This document shows positions 44,793 through 54,184 of a DNA stretch of 64,000 bases, piece by piece. A program made the position numbers and the translations under genes. Position 1 is the first letter of the stretch. Every line of letters starts with the position of its first letter. Under the pieces are notes generated by a model. That model ran no database searches and was not told the DNA's origin. It saw nothing but the letters and a program-made list of their open reading frames with translations. The DNA lies in the NCBI RefSeq assembly GCF_900100275.1, contig NZ_FNET01000012.1, positions 186,001 to 250,000 of the forward strand, read 5' to 3'. Origin of the DNA: Lentzea albidocapillata subsp. violacea. GTDB lineage: Bacteria; Actinomycetota; Actinomycetes; Mycobacteriales; Pseudonocardiaceae.

Positions 44793-45903
44793 TCTGCGCG
44801 GCGACGAGGTCGATGCGCACGCCCTGGTTCGGGCAGCCGCCGAAGTGGTGGAGCCCGATCACCTTGTGCGTGCGCCTCGACAGCACGGGTGAGCCGGACG
44901 AGCCGCCTTCGGTGTCGCACATGTAGCTGATGTCGGACTGCGACGAGCTGCCGTTCACCCGTACCGCGCGCACGACGCAGTAGCCGCCGCCGTTGTTGTT
45001 GTCGCGCAACGACAACTTCTTCAGCTTCCCGGCCGGGTGGCCGACGATGTACATCTCCTCACCCACGGCCGGAACGCGCGCGTCCAGTTCGAGGTAACCG
45101 AACGAGCTGATGGCCGCGAAGTTGTTCACCGTGAAGAGGGTGTAGTCGAGCGCGGCGCTGTACTTCAGGACCTGGGCCGCCAGCACCTTCGTGACGGTGG
45201 CCGAAGTGGTACCGCCGCAGGTCGGGCACTGGTAGTTGAACCACACCTCGATGCCACTGGTGCTGGTGAAGCAGTGTTCGTTGGTCAGCATGCGGTTGTT
45301 GGGGCCGACCCGCCACGCCGTGCACAGCGAACTGCCGTTGCGCAGCAGCTTCGCCACGGACGCGGTCTTGCCCCACTCGGTCGGGTTGCTGGTCCGGTAG
45401 CAGACCGCGTCCCGGTAGTCGTTCGTGCCGCAGATGCTCTGCACGGACGGCTGCGAGGACATCTCGGCCTCGGTGTAGCCACGCGTGAGCTTGTCGATCC
45501 GGACGCGCGACAGCGGGTTCGTCACCGAAACCACAGCGCGGTCGCCCGTGATCGACATGGCCCAGAAGCCCGACGCGTCGAGCGTGGCGGTCAGCGAGGC
45601 CTTCAGGTCTCTCGTGTACGTGTACTTCTCGGTGCCGTCAGGGTTCGACACCGTGAGCACGTCACCCGGCAGGATCCGCAGGTCCGTGAAATGCAGCTTC
45701 ACGTAACCGGACCCCGGTCGTTCGATCACCGTCGAACGATTCGCGCCACCCACGCGGACCGAGACCGACTCCTCGGTTCCGATCTGCTGCGTCTGCGGCG
45801 ACGAAGCCTCAGCGGGTGTAGAGGTGGTGGTGGTAGCAGGGACGATGGTCGTCATCGGCAGGGCAAGAGCCAGTGCCGTGAGGAGTTGCAGGGTTTTCCT
45901 CAT
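44776..45903 (-). CDS. Secreted trypsin-like serine protease
   Basis: 375 residues. Signal peptide (RKTLQLLTALALALPMTTIV), an N-terminal non-catalytic domain (~45-150, beta-rich) and a chymotrypsin-fold domain with His in MLTNEHCF, Asp in ALDYTLFTVN and Ser in CDTEGGSSGSPVLS. Eight cysteines can form disulfides, and a C-x2-C pair lies after the histidine (YQCPTCGG). It resembles lysyl/glutamyl endopeptidases of bacterial S1 type. ATG 45903 is preferred over GTG 45927 because it directly begins the signal peptide. Divergent from the MBL hydrolase. Confidence 0.88.
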   Translation of the reverse strand: MRKTLQLLTALALALPMTTIVPATTTTSTPAEASSPQTQQIGTEESVSVRVGGANRSTVIERPGSGYVKLHFTDLRILPGDVLTVSNPDGTEKYTYTRDLKASLTATLDASGFWAMSITGDRAVVSVTNPLSRVRIDKLTRGYTEAEMSSQPSVQSICGTNDYRDAVCYRTSNPTEWGKTASVAKLLRNGSSLCTAWRVGPNNRMLTNEHCFTSTSGIEVWFNYQCPTCGGTTSATVTKVLAAQVLKYSAALDYTLFTVNNFAAISSFGYLELDARVPAVGEEMYIVGHPAGKLKKLSLRDNNNGGGYCVVRAVRVNGSSSQSDISYMCDTEGGSSGSPVLSRRTHKVIGLHHFGGCPNQGVRIDLVAAQINSLL

Positions 45904-45969
45904 GCCTTTTGATACTTCCGACGTCACCTGACCGTGTCAGCCCGCCAATCGTCGGTAATGGAGGATTCC

Positions 45970-46593
45970 GTGAAACTTGTCCATTTCAGTCATGCCTGCG
46001 TGCTGCTGGACTCCGGGTCGACGCGAATCCTGATCGATCCCGGCACGTTCTCCGCGGGGTTCGAGGACCTGGAGGACCTGGACGCGGTGCTGGTCACGCA
46101 CCAGCACGTCGACCACATCGACGCGGAGGGGCTGCCCGCGCTGCTCAAGGCCAACCCGCGGGCGCAGCTGATCGTCGACGAGGGCACGGCGCCCAGCGTC
46201 GAGAACGCGACCGTCGCCCGGCCGGGTGACACCTTCAAGATCGGCGACACGACCGTCCGGGTCGTCGGCGGGCAGCACGCGGTGATCCACGAGGACATCC
46301 CGATCGTGCCGAACGCCGCCTACGTGGTCGGCGACGGCGCGTTCTACCACCCTGGCGACTCGCTGTTCGTGCCGGACGAGGACGTCGACGTGCTCGGACT
46401 GCCCGCGGGCGCGCCGTGGCTGCGCACCGGTGAGGCCGTCGACTTCATGCGTGCCGTGCAGCCGCGGGTCGCCGTGCCGATCCACGAGAAGACGCTCGCG
46501 AGCCCGCAGATGGCCGTCCGGTTCTTCGAGATGCTGAAGCCGGACGGCACCGAGGTCAGGCTGCTGACGCCAGGCGAGGAGACGGCAGTCTGA
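45970..46593 (+). CDS. MBL-fold metal-dependent hydrolase (UlaG-like)
   Basis: 207 residues. Metallo-beta-lactamase fold with VTHQHVDHID (His-x-His-x-Asp-His), later ligands in GGQHAVIHEDI and YHPGDSLF, and PIHEKT. Short MBL proteins of this type (UlaG/YtkL group) act on phosphorylated sugars or cyclic esters; the substrate is unknown. GTG 45970 is selected because GGAGG stands 5 nt before it; a longer frame would bypass this ribosome site. It overlaps its convergent neighbour by 38 nt. Confidence 0.87.
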   Translation: MKLVHFSHACVLLDSGSTRILIDPGTFSAGFEDLEDLDAVLVTHQHVDHIDAEGLPALLKANPRAQLIVDEGTAPSVENATVARPGDTFKIGDTTVRVVGGQHAVIHEDIPIVPNAAYVVGDGAFYHPGDSLFVPDEDVDVLGLPAGAPWLRTGEAVDFMRAVQPRVAVPIHEKTLASPQMAVRFFEMLKPDGTEVRLLTPGEETAV

Positions 46594-47206
46594 CGTAGGT
46601 GGTCGGCGCGGCGTCGTGGGCGAGTGCGACGTCCACGGCGTCGAGCACGGCCTGCCGCGCACCCGGACGGTGCAGGTCACGGGCGTCGACGGTGATCCGG
46701 GTCAGCCCGCCGCGGCGCGCGGACCTGGCCGCCGCGTAGACCAGCGCCAGCGACCGCAGCTCACCGAAGCTGGTGCGTTCGGTCAGCGCGTGCAGACGGC
46801 CCAGGGTCGCGAGCCCGCTGCCGACCTCACGAACGGCGTGCGCGTCGGCGCAGCGGTGGAACCTGTGCTTGGCCAGCGCGATCAACGTGCCGGGCGACGC
46901 CACGCAACGCCGTGGCGCGAACGTGTCGGCGGTGAGCCCGATGGCGTCCATCTGCAGACGCGCGCCCATCAACAACAACCCGGCTTCATAGGCCGGTAGC
47001 CGCCGTTGGCCGAGACCGTGCAGCACGACGGCATCGCCGAGCGAGGTGCGGTGCCGCACCCATTCCTGCGCCGTGCCGAGGTCGCGTGGTGCTACGAGCA
47101 GCGACAACGGCACCTGCCGCGGATCAAGGGCCGCAGCGAGATCAGCGCATCGGTCGAGTGTCTGCGGACCGATGCCGGACAGGGAGACCACGAGCTGTGA
47201 GTGCAC
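46556..47206 (-). CDS. DUF2334-like (polysaccharide-deacetylase-related) protein
   Basis: 216 residues. SLSGIGPQTLDRCADLAAAL and PLSLLVAPR resemble the start of DUF2334/polysaccharide-deacetylase-like barrels, with VVLHGLGQRR replacing the usual His-containing motif; GARLQMDAIGLTADTFAPRR follows. Metal ligands are not all evident, so activity is uncertain. GTG start. Its 3' 38 nt overlap the MBL gene, and purC lies 50 bp upstream on the same strand. Confidence 0.6.
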   Translation of the reverse strand: MHSQLVVSLSGIGPQTLDRCADLAAALDPRQVPLSLLVAPRDLGTAQEWVRHRTSLGDAVVLHGLGQRRLPAYEAGLLLMGARLQMDAIGLTADTFAPRRCVASPGTLIALAKHRFHRCADAHAVREVGSGLATLGRLHALTERTSFGELRSLALVYAAARSARRGGLTRITVDARDLHRPGARQAVLDAVDVALAHDAAPTTYVRLPSPRLASAA

Positions 47207-47256
47207 GGTATGAGTGCCCCATGCCGTGGTGACATCCGCGTGAAAGCGGCGCTAAC

Positions 47257-48132
47257 TCACGCAAGCCAGTCAGCGAAGGACCGGCCAGTGAGCCGCTCGT
47301 ACGCCTCGATGTACCGCTGACGGGTCGCCTCGACGACGTCGGCGGGCAGCGCGGGCGGCGGAACATCGCTCTTACGGTCCCAGCCGGACGCGGACGACGT
47401 CAGCCAGTCACGCACGAACTGCTTGTCGAACGACGGCTGCACGCGGCCGGGCTCGTACCCCTCGGCCGGCCAGTAGCGCGACGAGTCCGGCGTGAAGACC
47501 TCGTCCGCGAGGATCAGCTCGCCCGAGGCGTCCAGCCCGAACTCGAACTTCGTGTCCGCCAGGATCAGGCCACGCGTCAACGCGTACGCGCGCGCCTCGC
47601 TGTACAGCTCGATCGTGCGGTCGCGCAGCTTCGACGCCAGCTCGACGCCGTGCTTCTCGGCGATGACGTCGAACGACACGTTCTCGTCGTGCGCACCGAT
47701 CTCGGCCTTCGACGCGGGCGTGAAGATCGGCGGCTCCAGCTCCGACGCCTCGACCAGCCCGGCCGGCAACTCGATCCCGCACACCGCACCGGTCGCGGTG
47801 TAGTCGGCCATGCCGGAGCCCGTCAGGTACCCGCGCGCCACGCACTCGACATCGACCATCTGCAGCTTGCGCACCAGCAACGCACGGCCGCGGACCTCGG
47901 CGGGGATACGCGGGTCGTCGAACGCGACCAGGTGGTTCGGGGTGAGCCGCTCGAACCAGAAGACGCTCATCGCGGTGAGCACGCGCCCCTTGTCGGGGAT
48001 CTCCGAGCTCAGGATGTGGTCGTACGCCGAGATGCGGTCCGACGCGACGAACAGCAGCAGCTCGTCGTCCACGTCGTACAGATCGCGAACCTTGCCGCGG
48101 GCGACGTGCTGGTAGTCAGCGAGCGTAGGCAC
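47257..48132 (-). CDS. purC: SAICAR synthase
   Basis: 291 residues; ATP-dependent joining of CAIR and aspartate. Motifs: [49 protein letters not shown] and the [12 protein letters not shown] metal-binding block. GTG 48132 gives the typical short N-terminus; a longer frame would reach into the divergent promoter. Stands alone between the DUF2334-like gene and a divergent small membrane protein. Confidence 0.96.
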   Translation of the reverse strand: MPTLADYQHVARGKVRDLYDVDDELLLFVASDRISAYDHILSSEIPDKGRVLTAMSVFWFERLTPNHLVAFDDPRIPAEVRGRALLVRKLQMVDVECVARGYLTGSGMADYTATGAVCGIELPAGLVEASELEPPIFTPASKAEIGAHDENVSFDVIAEKHGVELASKLRDRTIELYSEARAYALTRGLILADTKFEFGLDASGELILADEVFTPDSSRYWPAEGYEPGRVQPSFDKQFVRDWLTSSASGWDRKSDVPPPALPADVVEATRQRYIEAYERLTGRSFADWLA

Positions 48133-48220
48133 GCTGGTCAGCCTACGTGGCCCTGTCCTGAAACCGACGTACACCCCGGCACCACTACAGATCAAGGCCA
48201 AAGACGCTTAAGGTGCACCC

Positions 48221-48658
48221 GTGCTCCCTAGGAAGGCCCTGTGGATCCCGGCTTTGGCAAGCTTGGGGCTGCTCATCGTGCTGGGCGTGGCCGGGTGGAG
48301 CTTCGACTCCAGCCCCATTTCGTCTCCTGCCTCAGGAGCTTCGCTCAACGCGAGCACACCCCAGTCGGTGACCATCGTGCCGACGCCGGACGTCGCCGAC
48401 ATCACCGTCAAGGGGTCGTCCTCCGAGGCGACGACCACCACCACGACGAAGACCACGCAGCCGAAACCGCCACCGGCCCAGCAGCCTCCCCCCGCGCAGC
48501 AGCCGACGACCACCGAGCCCCCGCAGCAGGGACTGCTGGTCAACGAGGGCGCGCGATGCGATCCCGAAGGCGCGCACGGCATCGGCCTGCTCGGCGAGAA
48601 GCTGGTGTGCCGCAAGGATCCCCAGCGCGGCGACCGACTGCGCTGGCAGAAGGCCTAG
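48221..48658 (+). CDS. Membrane-anchored Pro/Thr-rich protein with C-terminal Cys-pair domain
   Basis: 145 residues: short cytoplasmic start, one hydrophobic helix (about 8-27), then a ~80-residue extracellular Ser/Thr/Pro-rich stalk (TTTTTTKTTQPKPPPAQQ) and a C-terminal ~40-residue module LVNEGARC ... LVCRKDPQRGDRLRW with one Cys pair. The module recalls small cell-surface domains of actinobacteria; no function can be assigned. GTG start with AAGGTG upstream. Its last 4 nt overlap the MOSC gene's end. Confidence 0.75.
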   Translation: MLPRKALWIPALASLGLLIVLGVAGWSFDSSPISSPASGASLNASTPQSVTIVPTPDVADITVKGSSSEATTTTTTKTTQPKPPPAQQPPPAQQPTTTEPPQQGLLVNEGARCDPEGAHGIGLLGEKLVCRKDPQRGDRLRWQKA

Positions 48659-49449
48659 GCGCGCCACTCCAGCACGTCGACCTTGTCACCGACACTGATC
48701 GTGCCGGTGCGGACGACCTGTGCCTTCATCCCGAACGTGACGCCACCGTCGGGATCGCGACGGTAGGTCGCCAGCGAACGAATCGGCTCGGGGCCGTTCT
48801 TCATCCCGGTCTCCTGGTCGACCATCGGCACCGCACAACGCACGCAGTCCTTGGCGTAGGCCAGTTCCACGTCACCGATCGCCGCGCGCCGCACCCGGTC
48901 CTCCGTGTGCGGTTCCGGCCAGCCGGACACGACCACGTTGGGGCGGAAGCGGTTCATCGGCACGGGCTCCCCGCCGCGTTCCAGGATGCGCTCGTTCAGG
49001 CCGTCCAATGAGGACAGCGAAAGCACCAGCAACGCGTTGCCGTCGGCGTATCCGATGACGCCGGTGGTCTCGCCGGTCGTCTCGCGGTGGATGTCCGGCG
49101 GCGTCCGCACGAGCCGCACCGACTTCCCGAGCGCGTCGGAGAAGTACGCGGCGGCCGCGTCACCCTGGTCGATTCCGGTGCCATGCCAGACGTGCACGAC
49201 CACCTGGACCCGCGGCCCGTCGACGACGACCGGGAAGGATTCGCCGCCGATCGACAGCGCCGAGTCCACGAGGGACGGACGCAGCGCGGCCATCTCCGGA
49301 ACCTTGCGCTGCGACAGGAACACGCCGGCGTCGTCGACCAGCATCATCATCCGGTCGCCGCGCAACCCCGTCGGCTCCACGGCCGAGGACGCGACGGAGT
49401 ACCCGCCACATCCCTTGACGGGGTAGACGACCAGGTCGGACACGATCAC
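48655..49449 (-). CDS. MOSC-domain protein (YcbX/mARC-like molybdenum cofactor enzyme)
   Basis: 264 residues: MOSC_N beta-barrel (IVSDLVVYPVKGCGGYSV, GLRGDRMMMLVDDAG) followed by the MOSC domain with FRPNVVVSG and the conserved cysteine segment YAKDCVRCAVPMVDQETG, whose Cys can ligate Mo. Family members reduce N-hydroxylated compounds or transfer sulfur. The start overlaps the purB stop by 4 nt, so it is translated from the purB transcript. Confidence 0.9.
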   Translation of the reverse strand: MIVSDLVVYPVKGCGGYSVASSAVEPTGLRGDRMMMLVDDAGVFLSQRKVPEMAALRPSLVDSALSIGGESFPVVVDGPRVQVVVHVWHGTGIDQGDAAAAYFSDALGKSVRLVRTPPDIHRETTGETTGVIGYADGNALLVLSLSSLDGLNERILERGGEPVPMNRFRPNVVVSGWPEPHTEDRVRRAAIGDVELAYAKDCVRCAVPMVDQETGMKNGPEPIRSLATYRRDPDGGVTFGMKAQVVRTGTISVGDKVDVLEWRA

Positions 49450-50864
49450 AGAATCGGCTCCGGCTCGTAGACCGGGTACTTGTCGACGACCGCCGCGACC
49501 TGCTCCACGATGGACGCGACCTGCGCCGACGCCACCCCGGTGAACGACAGGCGGTCGGCCAGCAGCGCGTCCAGGGCGGCGCGGTCGAGGGGCAGCCGCT
49601 CGTCCGCCGCGAGCCGGTCCAGCAGGTCGTTCTGCGCCAGGCCCTGCTCGCGCATCGCCAGCGCGACGGCCACCGCGTTCTCCTTGATGGCCTCGTGCGC
49701 GGTCTCGCGACCGACACCCGCGCGCACGGCCGCCATCAGCACCTTCGTCGTGCCGAGGAACGGCAGGTAGCGGTCCAGTTCACGGGCGACGACGGCCGGG
49801 TAGGCGCCGAACTCGTCCAGCACCGTCAGGAACGTCTCCAGCAGCCCGTCGAACGCGAAGAACGCGTCCGGCAGCGCGACCCGGCGGACCACCGAGCACG
49901 ACACGTCGCCCTCGTTCCACTGGTCGCCCGCGAGCTCGCCGACCATCGACAGGTAGCCCCGCAGGATCACCGCGAAGCCGTTCACGCGCTCGCACGAGCG
50001 GGTGTTCATCTTGTGCGGCATGGCGCTGGACCCGACCTGGCCGGGCTTGAAGCCCTCGGTGACCAGCTCGTGGCCCGCCATGAGCCTGATCGTCTTCGCC
50101 ACCGACGACGGCGCCGCGGCGAGCTGCACAAGCGTCGAGACGACGTCGAAGTCGAGGGAGCGCGGGTAGACCTGGCCGACGCTCGTGAGCACGCGCTCGA
50201 AGCCGAGGTGGCCCGCGACCGTCTGCTCCAGCTCCTGCAGCTTCTCGGGCGTGCCGAGCAGGTCGAGCATGTCCTGGGCCGTGCCGACCGGGCCCTTGAT
50301 GCCGCGCAACGGGTAGCGCGCGATCAGTTCGTCGAGCTTGCTGAACGCCACCAGCAGCTCGTCCGCACCCGTCGCGAAGCGCTTGCCCAGCGTCGTGGCC
50401 TGCGCTGCCACGTTGTGCGAACGGCCGGCCATCACGAGGTCGGAGTGCTCGGCGGCGAGACGTGCGAGCCGGCCGAGGACGGCGGCGACCTTGGACCGGA
50501 TCAGCTCCAGCGACCGCAGCACCTGCAGCTGCTCGACGTTCTCGGTCAGGTCGCGCGAGGTCATTCCCTTGTGGACCTGCTCGTGGCCCGCGAGCGCGTT
50601 GAACTCCTCGATGCGCGCCTTCACGTCGTGCCGGGTGACGCGCTCGCGCGCCGCGATCGACTCGAGGTCGACCTGCGCCAGCACACGCTCGTAGTCCGCG
50701 ACCGCCGTGGCCGGCACGTCGATGCCCGCGGCGGCCTGGGCCCGCAGGACCGCGAGCCACAACTGGCGCTCCAGCACGATCTTGTGCTCGGCCGACCAGA
50801 GCGTCGCTAGCGACGTGGAGGCGTACCGACCTGCGAGGACGTTGGCGATGCGGGGCTTCGTCAC
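49446..50864 (-). CDS. purB: Adenylosuccinate lyase
   Basis: 472 residues of the fumarase/aspartase superfamily; cleaves SAICAR and adenylosuccinate. Motifs: HDVKARIEEF, GMTSRDLTENVEQL, AGRSHNVAAQATTLGKR, and the superfamily signature GSSAMPHKMNTRSCERVNG. Shared transcript with the MOSC gene downstream. Full length, ordinary. Confidence 0.96.
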   Translation of the reverse strand: MTKPRIANVLAGRYASTSLATLWSAEHKIVLERQLWLAVLRAQAAAGIDVPATAVADYERVLAQVDLESIAARERVTRHDVKARIEEFNALAGHEQVHKGMTSRDLTENVEQLQVLRSLELIRSKVAAVLGRLARLAAEHSDLVMAGRSHNVAAQATTLGKRFATGADELLVAFSKLDELIARYPLRGIKGPVGTAQDMLDLLGTPEKLQELEQTVAGHLGFERVLTSVGQVYPRSLDFDVVSTLVQLAAAPSSVAKTIRLMAGHELVTEGFKPGQVGSSAMPHKMNTRSCERVNGFAVILRGYLSMVGELAGDQWNEGDVSCSVVRRVALPDAFFAFDGLLETFLTVLDEFGAYPAVVARELDRYLPFLGTTKVLMAAVRAGVGRETAHEAIKENAVAVALAMREQGLAQNDLLDRLAADERLPLDRAALDALLADRLSFTGVASAQVASIVEQVAAVVDKYPVYEPEPIL

Positions 50865-50889
50865 GCCCTCAGGTTAGTGCACCTCGGAC

Positions 50890-51642
50890 TCACTCCCAGG
50901 CGATGCCCGGGTCCGTGACCAGCTGTGTGAGCACTCCCACCTGCACGGGTACGGTCTCGCGCTGACCGGAGCCGTTCGAGGGGTTGTAGGCGTAGCTGGA
51001 GATCTGCACGAAGAGCCCGCTCTCGAACCTGCGGACCACCTCCGCCTGCTGGACCGCCGTGGTCCCGTGGAAGAACTCGGCCTCGGTGACGACCGACCCG
51101 TCCTGCTGCCGCGTCTCCATGCACATGGACGCGCCGGAGCAGAAGGTGTTCTTGTTGAAGCTGGTCTTGGAGACCGTCACGCGCAGCGCGGTCGGTCCGA
51201 TGCCGTCGGTCAGGTAGACGTAGCCGGAGAACTCCGGATCGCCGGGCCTCTGCGGGGCCGACGTCGAGTACGGCGGGAAGATGAACTGACCGGGACGGAA
51301 GCTCCCGTAGATCTCCTTGAGGTTCGTCATCCGCACGCCGAGGTTCTCCGCGAGCTTGTCGCCGATGCGCTGGGCCTTCTTCTCGACGGACTCGCTCGGT
51401 GGCGCCGACGAGTTCGTCCGGGTGTCGGCGCCGAGTTGAGTGTCCCGGTCGCGCGGCAGCAGGCCGGGCAGCGAGAACGACGCCACGGCGATCACTGCCG
51501 TAGCCACGCCCACAGCGACCAGCGCTCGTCGACGACTTTTTTTCTGCTCGACCCGCCTGATCAGGGTGTCGGGGTCGAAGTCGAGCGGCGGCTCGTCCCA
51601 GACGGCCAGCAGCATTCCCTCGCGGATCTCCTGCTCACTCAC
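50890..51642 (-). CDS. Membrane partner (putative anti-sigma) of the SigE-type sigma factor at 51.6 kb
   Basis: 250 residues: ~50 cytoplasmic residues (SEQEIREGMLLAVWDEPPLDFDP, then a basic KKSRRR), one membrane helix (about 52-75) and an extracellular domain with one Cys pair near CSGASMC. No zinc-binding motif. Position and coupling (GTGA overlap with the sigma gene stop) suggest it regulates that sigma factor. The C-terminal half of the fused protein at 11.8 kb has the same basic-helix-ectodomain plan. GTG 51642 is taken as start. Confidence 0.75.
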   Translation of the reverse strand: MSEQEIREGMLLAVWDEPPLDFDPDTLIRRVEQKKSRRRALVAVGVATAVIAVASFSLPGLLPRDRDTQLGADTRTNSSAPPSESVEKKAQRIGDKLAENLGVRMTNLKEIYGSFRPGQFIFPPYSTSAPQRPGDPEFSGYVYLTDGIGPTALRVTVSKTSFNKNTFCSGASMCMETRQQDGSVVTEAEFFHGTTAVQQAEVVRRFESGLFVQISSYAYNPSNGSGQRETVPVQVGVLTQLVTDPGIAWE

Positions 51643-52172
51643 GACGCGACCCTCCCCGAACTGCTGTCGAGCTTCTCCACGATGGTGCGCAGCGTCGCGA
51701 GACCACGCGCCGTCTGGCTCTTGACCGTTCCCTCGCTGCACCCCATGGCCACTGCCACCTCGGCGACCGGCAGGTCTTCGAAATAACGCAGCACGAGCAC
51801 CGCCCGTTGACGCGGCGGCACCTGCAGCAGCGCGGTGTGCACCAGCTCACGTGCCCACAGCTTGGCGCTGGTCGTGTCCGGGTCCACGGTGGCGTCCGCG
51901 GCGTCGGGCAGCTCCCCGTCGCGCTGCTCGGCTCTGCGCCACGGCCTGCGCTTCTCGTCCAGCCAGGTGCGCAGCAGCACCTTGCGGGCGTAAGCGATCA
52001 GGTTGTCCAGGTCCTTGATGCGCTTCCACGCCAGGTACATCTTCATGAGGCTCGACTGCATCAGGTCTTCCGCTGTGTGCCAGTCGCCACAGAAGAGATA
52101 CGCAGTACGTCGCAAGGACGCGGCATTGGCTGCCGCGAACTCGCGAAAGCCCTGTTCGTCGGCCTTGCGCAT
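51639..52172 (-). CDS. SigE-family ECF sigma factor
   Basis: 177 residues. Region 2: RRTAYLLCGDWHTAEDLMQSSLMKMYLAW; region 4: LLQVPPRQRAVLVLRYFEDL and GCSEGTVKSQTARGL helix-turn-helix (split here by text only). Closely similar to the sigma parts at 11.8 and 53.5 kb. The gene overlaps its membrane partner by 4 nt. Likely responds to an envelope signal transmitted by that partner. Confidence 0.9.
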   Translation of the reverse strand: MRKADEQGFREFAAANAASLRRTAYLFCGDWHTAEDLMQSSLMKMYLAWKRIKDLDNLIAYARKVLLRTWLDEKRRPWRRAEQRDGELPDAADATVDPDTTSAKLWARELVHTALLQVPPRQRAVLVLRYFEDLPVAEVAVAMGCSEGTVKSQTARGLATLRTIVEKLDSSSGRVAS

Positions 52173-52229
52173 GCGTTCCCCTCTCGCGTCCTCAACCAGG
52201 GGAACGCATCGGAGGAACGCGGGGTTGCA

Positions 52230-52811
52230 TCACGCGTGACGCGAAAGAGCCGAACGGAGCATCCTGGCCGCCACGCCCCGCGGATCCGACTTGAGCTCGA
52301 TGAACGAGTTGACCACCGAACCGTCCACCAGCGCGATCAGCTCCTCGACCCGGTCGCCGCCGACCTCACGGCCCGAGCGGGCGACGACGTCGGCGACGAG
52401 CCCGCGTAGTTCGGTCGACAGCACGCGCATCAACGGCCGCAGGTACGGGCGGCGGCCGGTCGCGACGAGGCGTTCGTAGCGCAGCAGCACGGCCTCCATG
52501 TCGGTCGCGTCCTCGCCGACGAGCAGGTCGAGCATGAACTCGACGAGCATGTCGTCGGTCATCTGTTCCGGGATCGACGAGAGCCGTCGCCGGAAGCTCG
52601 CGAGCTCGCTGCGGCCGTGGAACTCGACGGCCGCGGTGATCAGCTCGTCCAGCGAGTCGAAGTAGTACGTGGTCGACGCGAGCGGCAGACCTGCGCGTTC
52701 GGCGACCGCGCGGTGCCTGACCGCGTCGAACCCGCCCTCCGCGAACAGGCCGGACGCGGCCTCCACGAGCGCCTGCCGCCTGCGCTCACCCTTGGGAGTT
52801 GCTGCCGTCAT
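52230..52811 (-). CDS. TetR-family transcriptional regulator
   Basis: 193 residues. N-terminal DNA-binding domain (GERRRQALVEAASGLFAEGG, then AVRHRAVAERAGLPLASTTY, YYFDSLDELITAA) and an all-helical ligand domain. No divergent target gene; the neighbours are two sigma/partner loci, so its target is unknown. ATG start. Confidence 0.92.
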   Translation of the reverse strand: MTAATPKGERRRQALVEAASGLFAEGGFDAVRHRAVAERAGLPLASTTYYFDSLDELITAAVEFHGRSELASFRRRLSSIPEQMTDDMLVEFMLDLLVGEDATDMEAVLLRYERLVATGRRPYLRPLMRVLSTELRGLVADVVARSGREVGGDRVEELIALVDGSVVNSFIELKSDPRGVAARMLRSALSRHA

Positions 52812-52838
52812 AGTCGAGCCAGGGTACTGGGCGAACGA

Positions 52839-53513
52839 TCAGAACTTCGGGGCCAGTGCGTCCGCGAACCGCTTGGCCTGCCCTTTCAGCTCGCCGTCGC
52901 CCTGGGTGAACACGTAGAGGTCCTGCCCCTTGGCGGTCTTCGCCTTCTCCGCACCGGCGGGCGCCTCGAACGGCTGCGGCGTGACGATCGCGGTGATCGT
53001 CAGCCCGTCGATCGTGAACGCGGCCGAGCGGGAGTCGGGCGAGCAGGTCTGCGCCGGGGGCAGCGCGGTGTCCGGTGGAACCGAAAGCTCGACGGCGAGG
53101 GCGTCGGCGAGCTCTCGGTCCACACCTGCACAGCCCTGCACTGCGCTTTCACTGGCCGAAAGACCAGTGCTTCCCGGCGTCTGCGCGTCCCCCTGCGTGG
53201 ACTTGCTTTCACCGGAGAAGTTCGTGGGCGGTTGCCCCTCTTGCAGAGTCATCGGGGATTCTGCCGCGTTGTCCCGCTCCTGCCCAGAACCCGCGGTGGT
53301 CGAATTGCTCGTGTCCTGGCCTACCCACCCGTTGGCGGCGAAAACCCCGCCGAACCCGAGCACGACGACCAGGGTGGTGCCGGCCGCGATCGAGTTGCGC
53401 CGGCGCAGCGTGGCGCGGCGCGAGGCCTGACGGACGTCGCCCGCGTCGAAGGACGCCGGTGGTGCGTCGTGTGCGGCGTCGCGGAACAGTTCCGCGAGCT
53501 TCTTCTCGTCCAT
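52839..53513 (-). CDS. Membrane partner (putative anti-sigma) of the SigE-type sigma factor at 53.5 kb
   Basis: 224 residues: ~35 cytoplasmic residues (DEKKLAELFRDAAHDAPPA, then RRATLRRR), one membrane helix (about 42-62), a long Ser/Thr/Glu-rich linker (70-125) and a C-terminal extracellular domain with a Cys pair (GCAG and TCSPD). The plan equals the separate partner at 50.9 kb and the fused C-terminus at 11.8 kb, though sequence similarity is weak. 20 bp after the sigma gene stop. Confidence 0.75.
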   Translation of the reverse strand: MDEKKLAELFRDAAHDAPPASFDAGDVRQASRRATLRRRNSIAAGTTLVVVLGFGGVFAANGWVGQDTSNSTTAGSGQERDNAAESPMTLQEGQPPTNFSGESKSTQGDAQTPGSTGLSASESAVQGCAGVDRELADALAVELSVPPDTALPPAQTCSPDSRSAAFTIDGLTITAIVTPQPFEAPAGAEKAKTAKGQDLYVFTQGDGELKGQAKRFADALAPKF

Positions 53514-53533
53514 CTACGTCCTCCTCTCGCTGG

Positions 53534-54052
53534 TCACGACGCCGGTCGCAGGTCGTCGATGGCGTCACCCAGAGCTTCCCGCAGTGCGGTGAGCCCCCGG
53601 GCGGTCTGACTCTTCACAGTTCCTTCCGAGCACTTCAGCGCCTCGGCCGTGGCCGTGACGTCGAGGCCCTCGAGGAACCTCAGCACGAGCACCGCCCGTT
53701 GCCTGGGCGGAACTCTGCGCAGACCCTTCAACAACGCTTCGCGCGTCGCGACGGTTTCACCGATCTCGTTGTCCGTCGTCGGGGACTCCGGCATCTCGTC
53801 GGTGAACTTCTCGCGCCGCCACGGACGGCGTGACTCGTCGATCACCGCGCGCACGACGGTACGTCGGACGTAGGCGTCGAGGGCCTGCTTGTCCCGGATC
53901 TTCCGCCACCTCCTGTGCACCGCCACGAAGGCCGTCTGCGCGAAGTCGTCAGCGCGGTGCCAGTCGCCGCACAGCAGGTATGCCGTTCGGCGCACAGCCT
54001 CACGGCGAGCCACGAAGTACTCCGCGAACTCCTGCTCGTCGCGCTGATCCAC
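53534..54052 (-). CDS. SigE-family ECF sigma factor
   Basis: 172 residues. Region 2 contains VRRTAYLLCGDWHRADDFAQTAF; region 4 RRVPPRQRAVLVLRFLEGL and CSEGTVKSQTARGLTAL. GTG 54052 is supported by GGAGA about 8 nt upstream and matches the VDQRDEQEF start typical for the family. Followed by its membrane partner; divergent from the threonine aldolase gene at 54185. Confidence 0.9.
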   Translation of the reverse strand: MDQRDEQEFAEYFVARREAVRRTAYLLCGDWHRADDFAQTAFVAVHRRWRKIRDKQALDAYVRRTVVRAVIDESRRPWRREKFTDEMPESPTTDNEIGETVATREALLKGLRRVPPRQRAVLVLRFLEGLDVTATAEALKCSEGTVKSQTARGLTALREALGDAIDDLRPAS

Positions 54053-54184
54053 GCGGACTGCTCTCCGCTCGTTCCTCGAGTTGCACTGACTGGACGGAAA
54101 CTGAGGCACCAACGGTTGCACGAACCACCGGCGAGAGCTACATCACCCCCTCGGTCGTTCACCTGATGTGATCTGATCGAGGCT

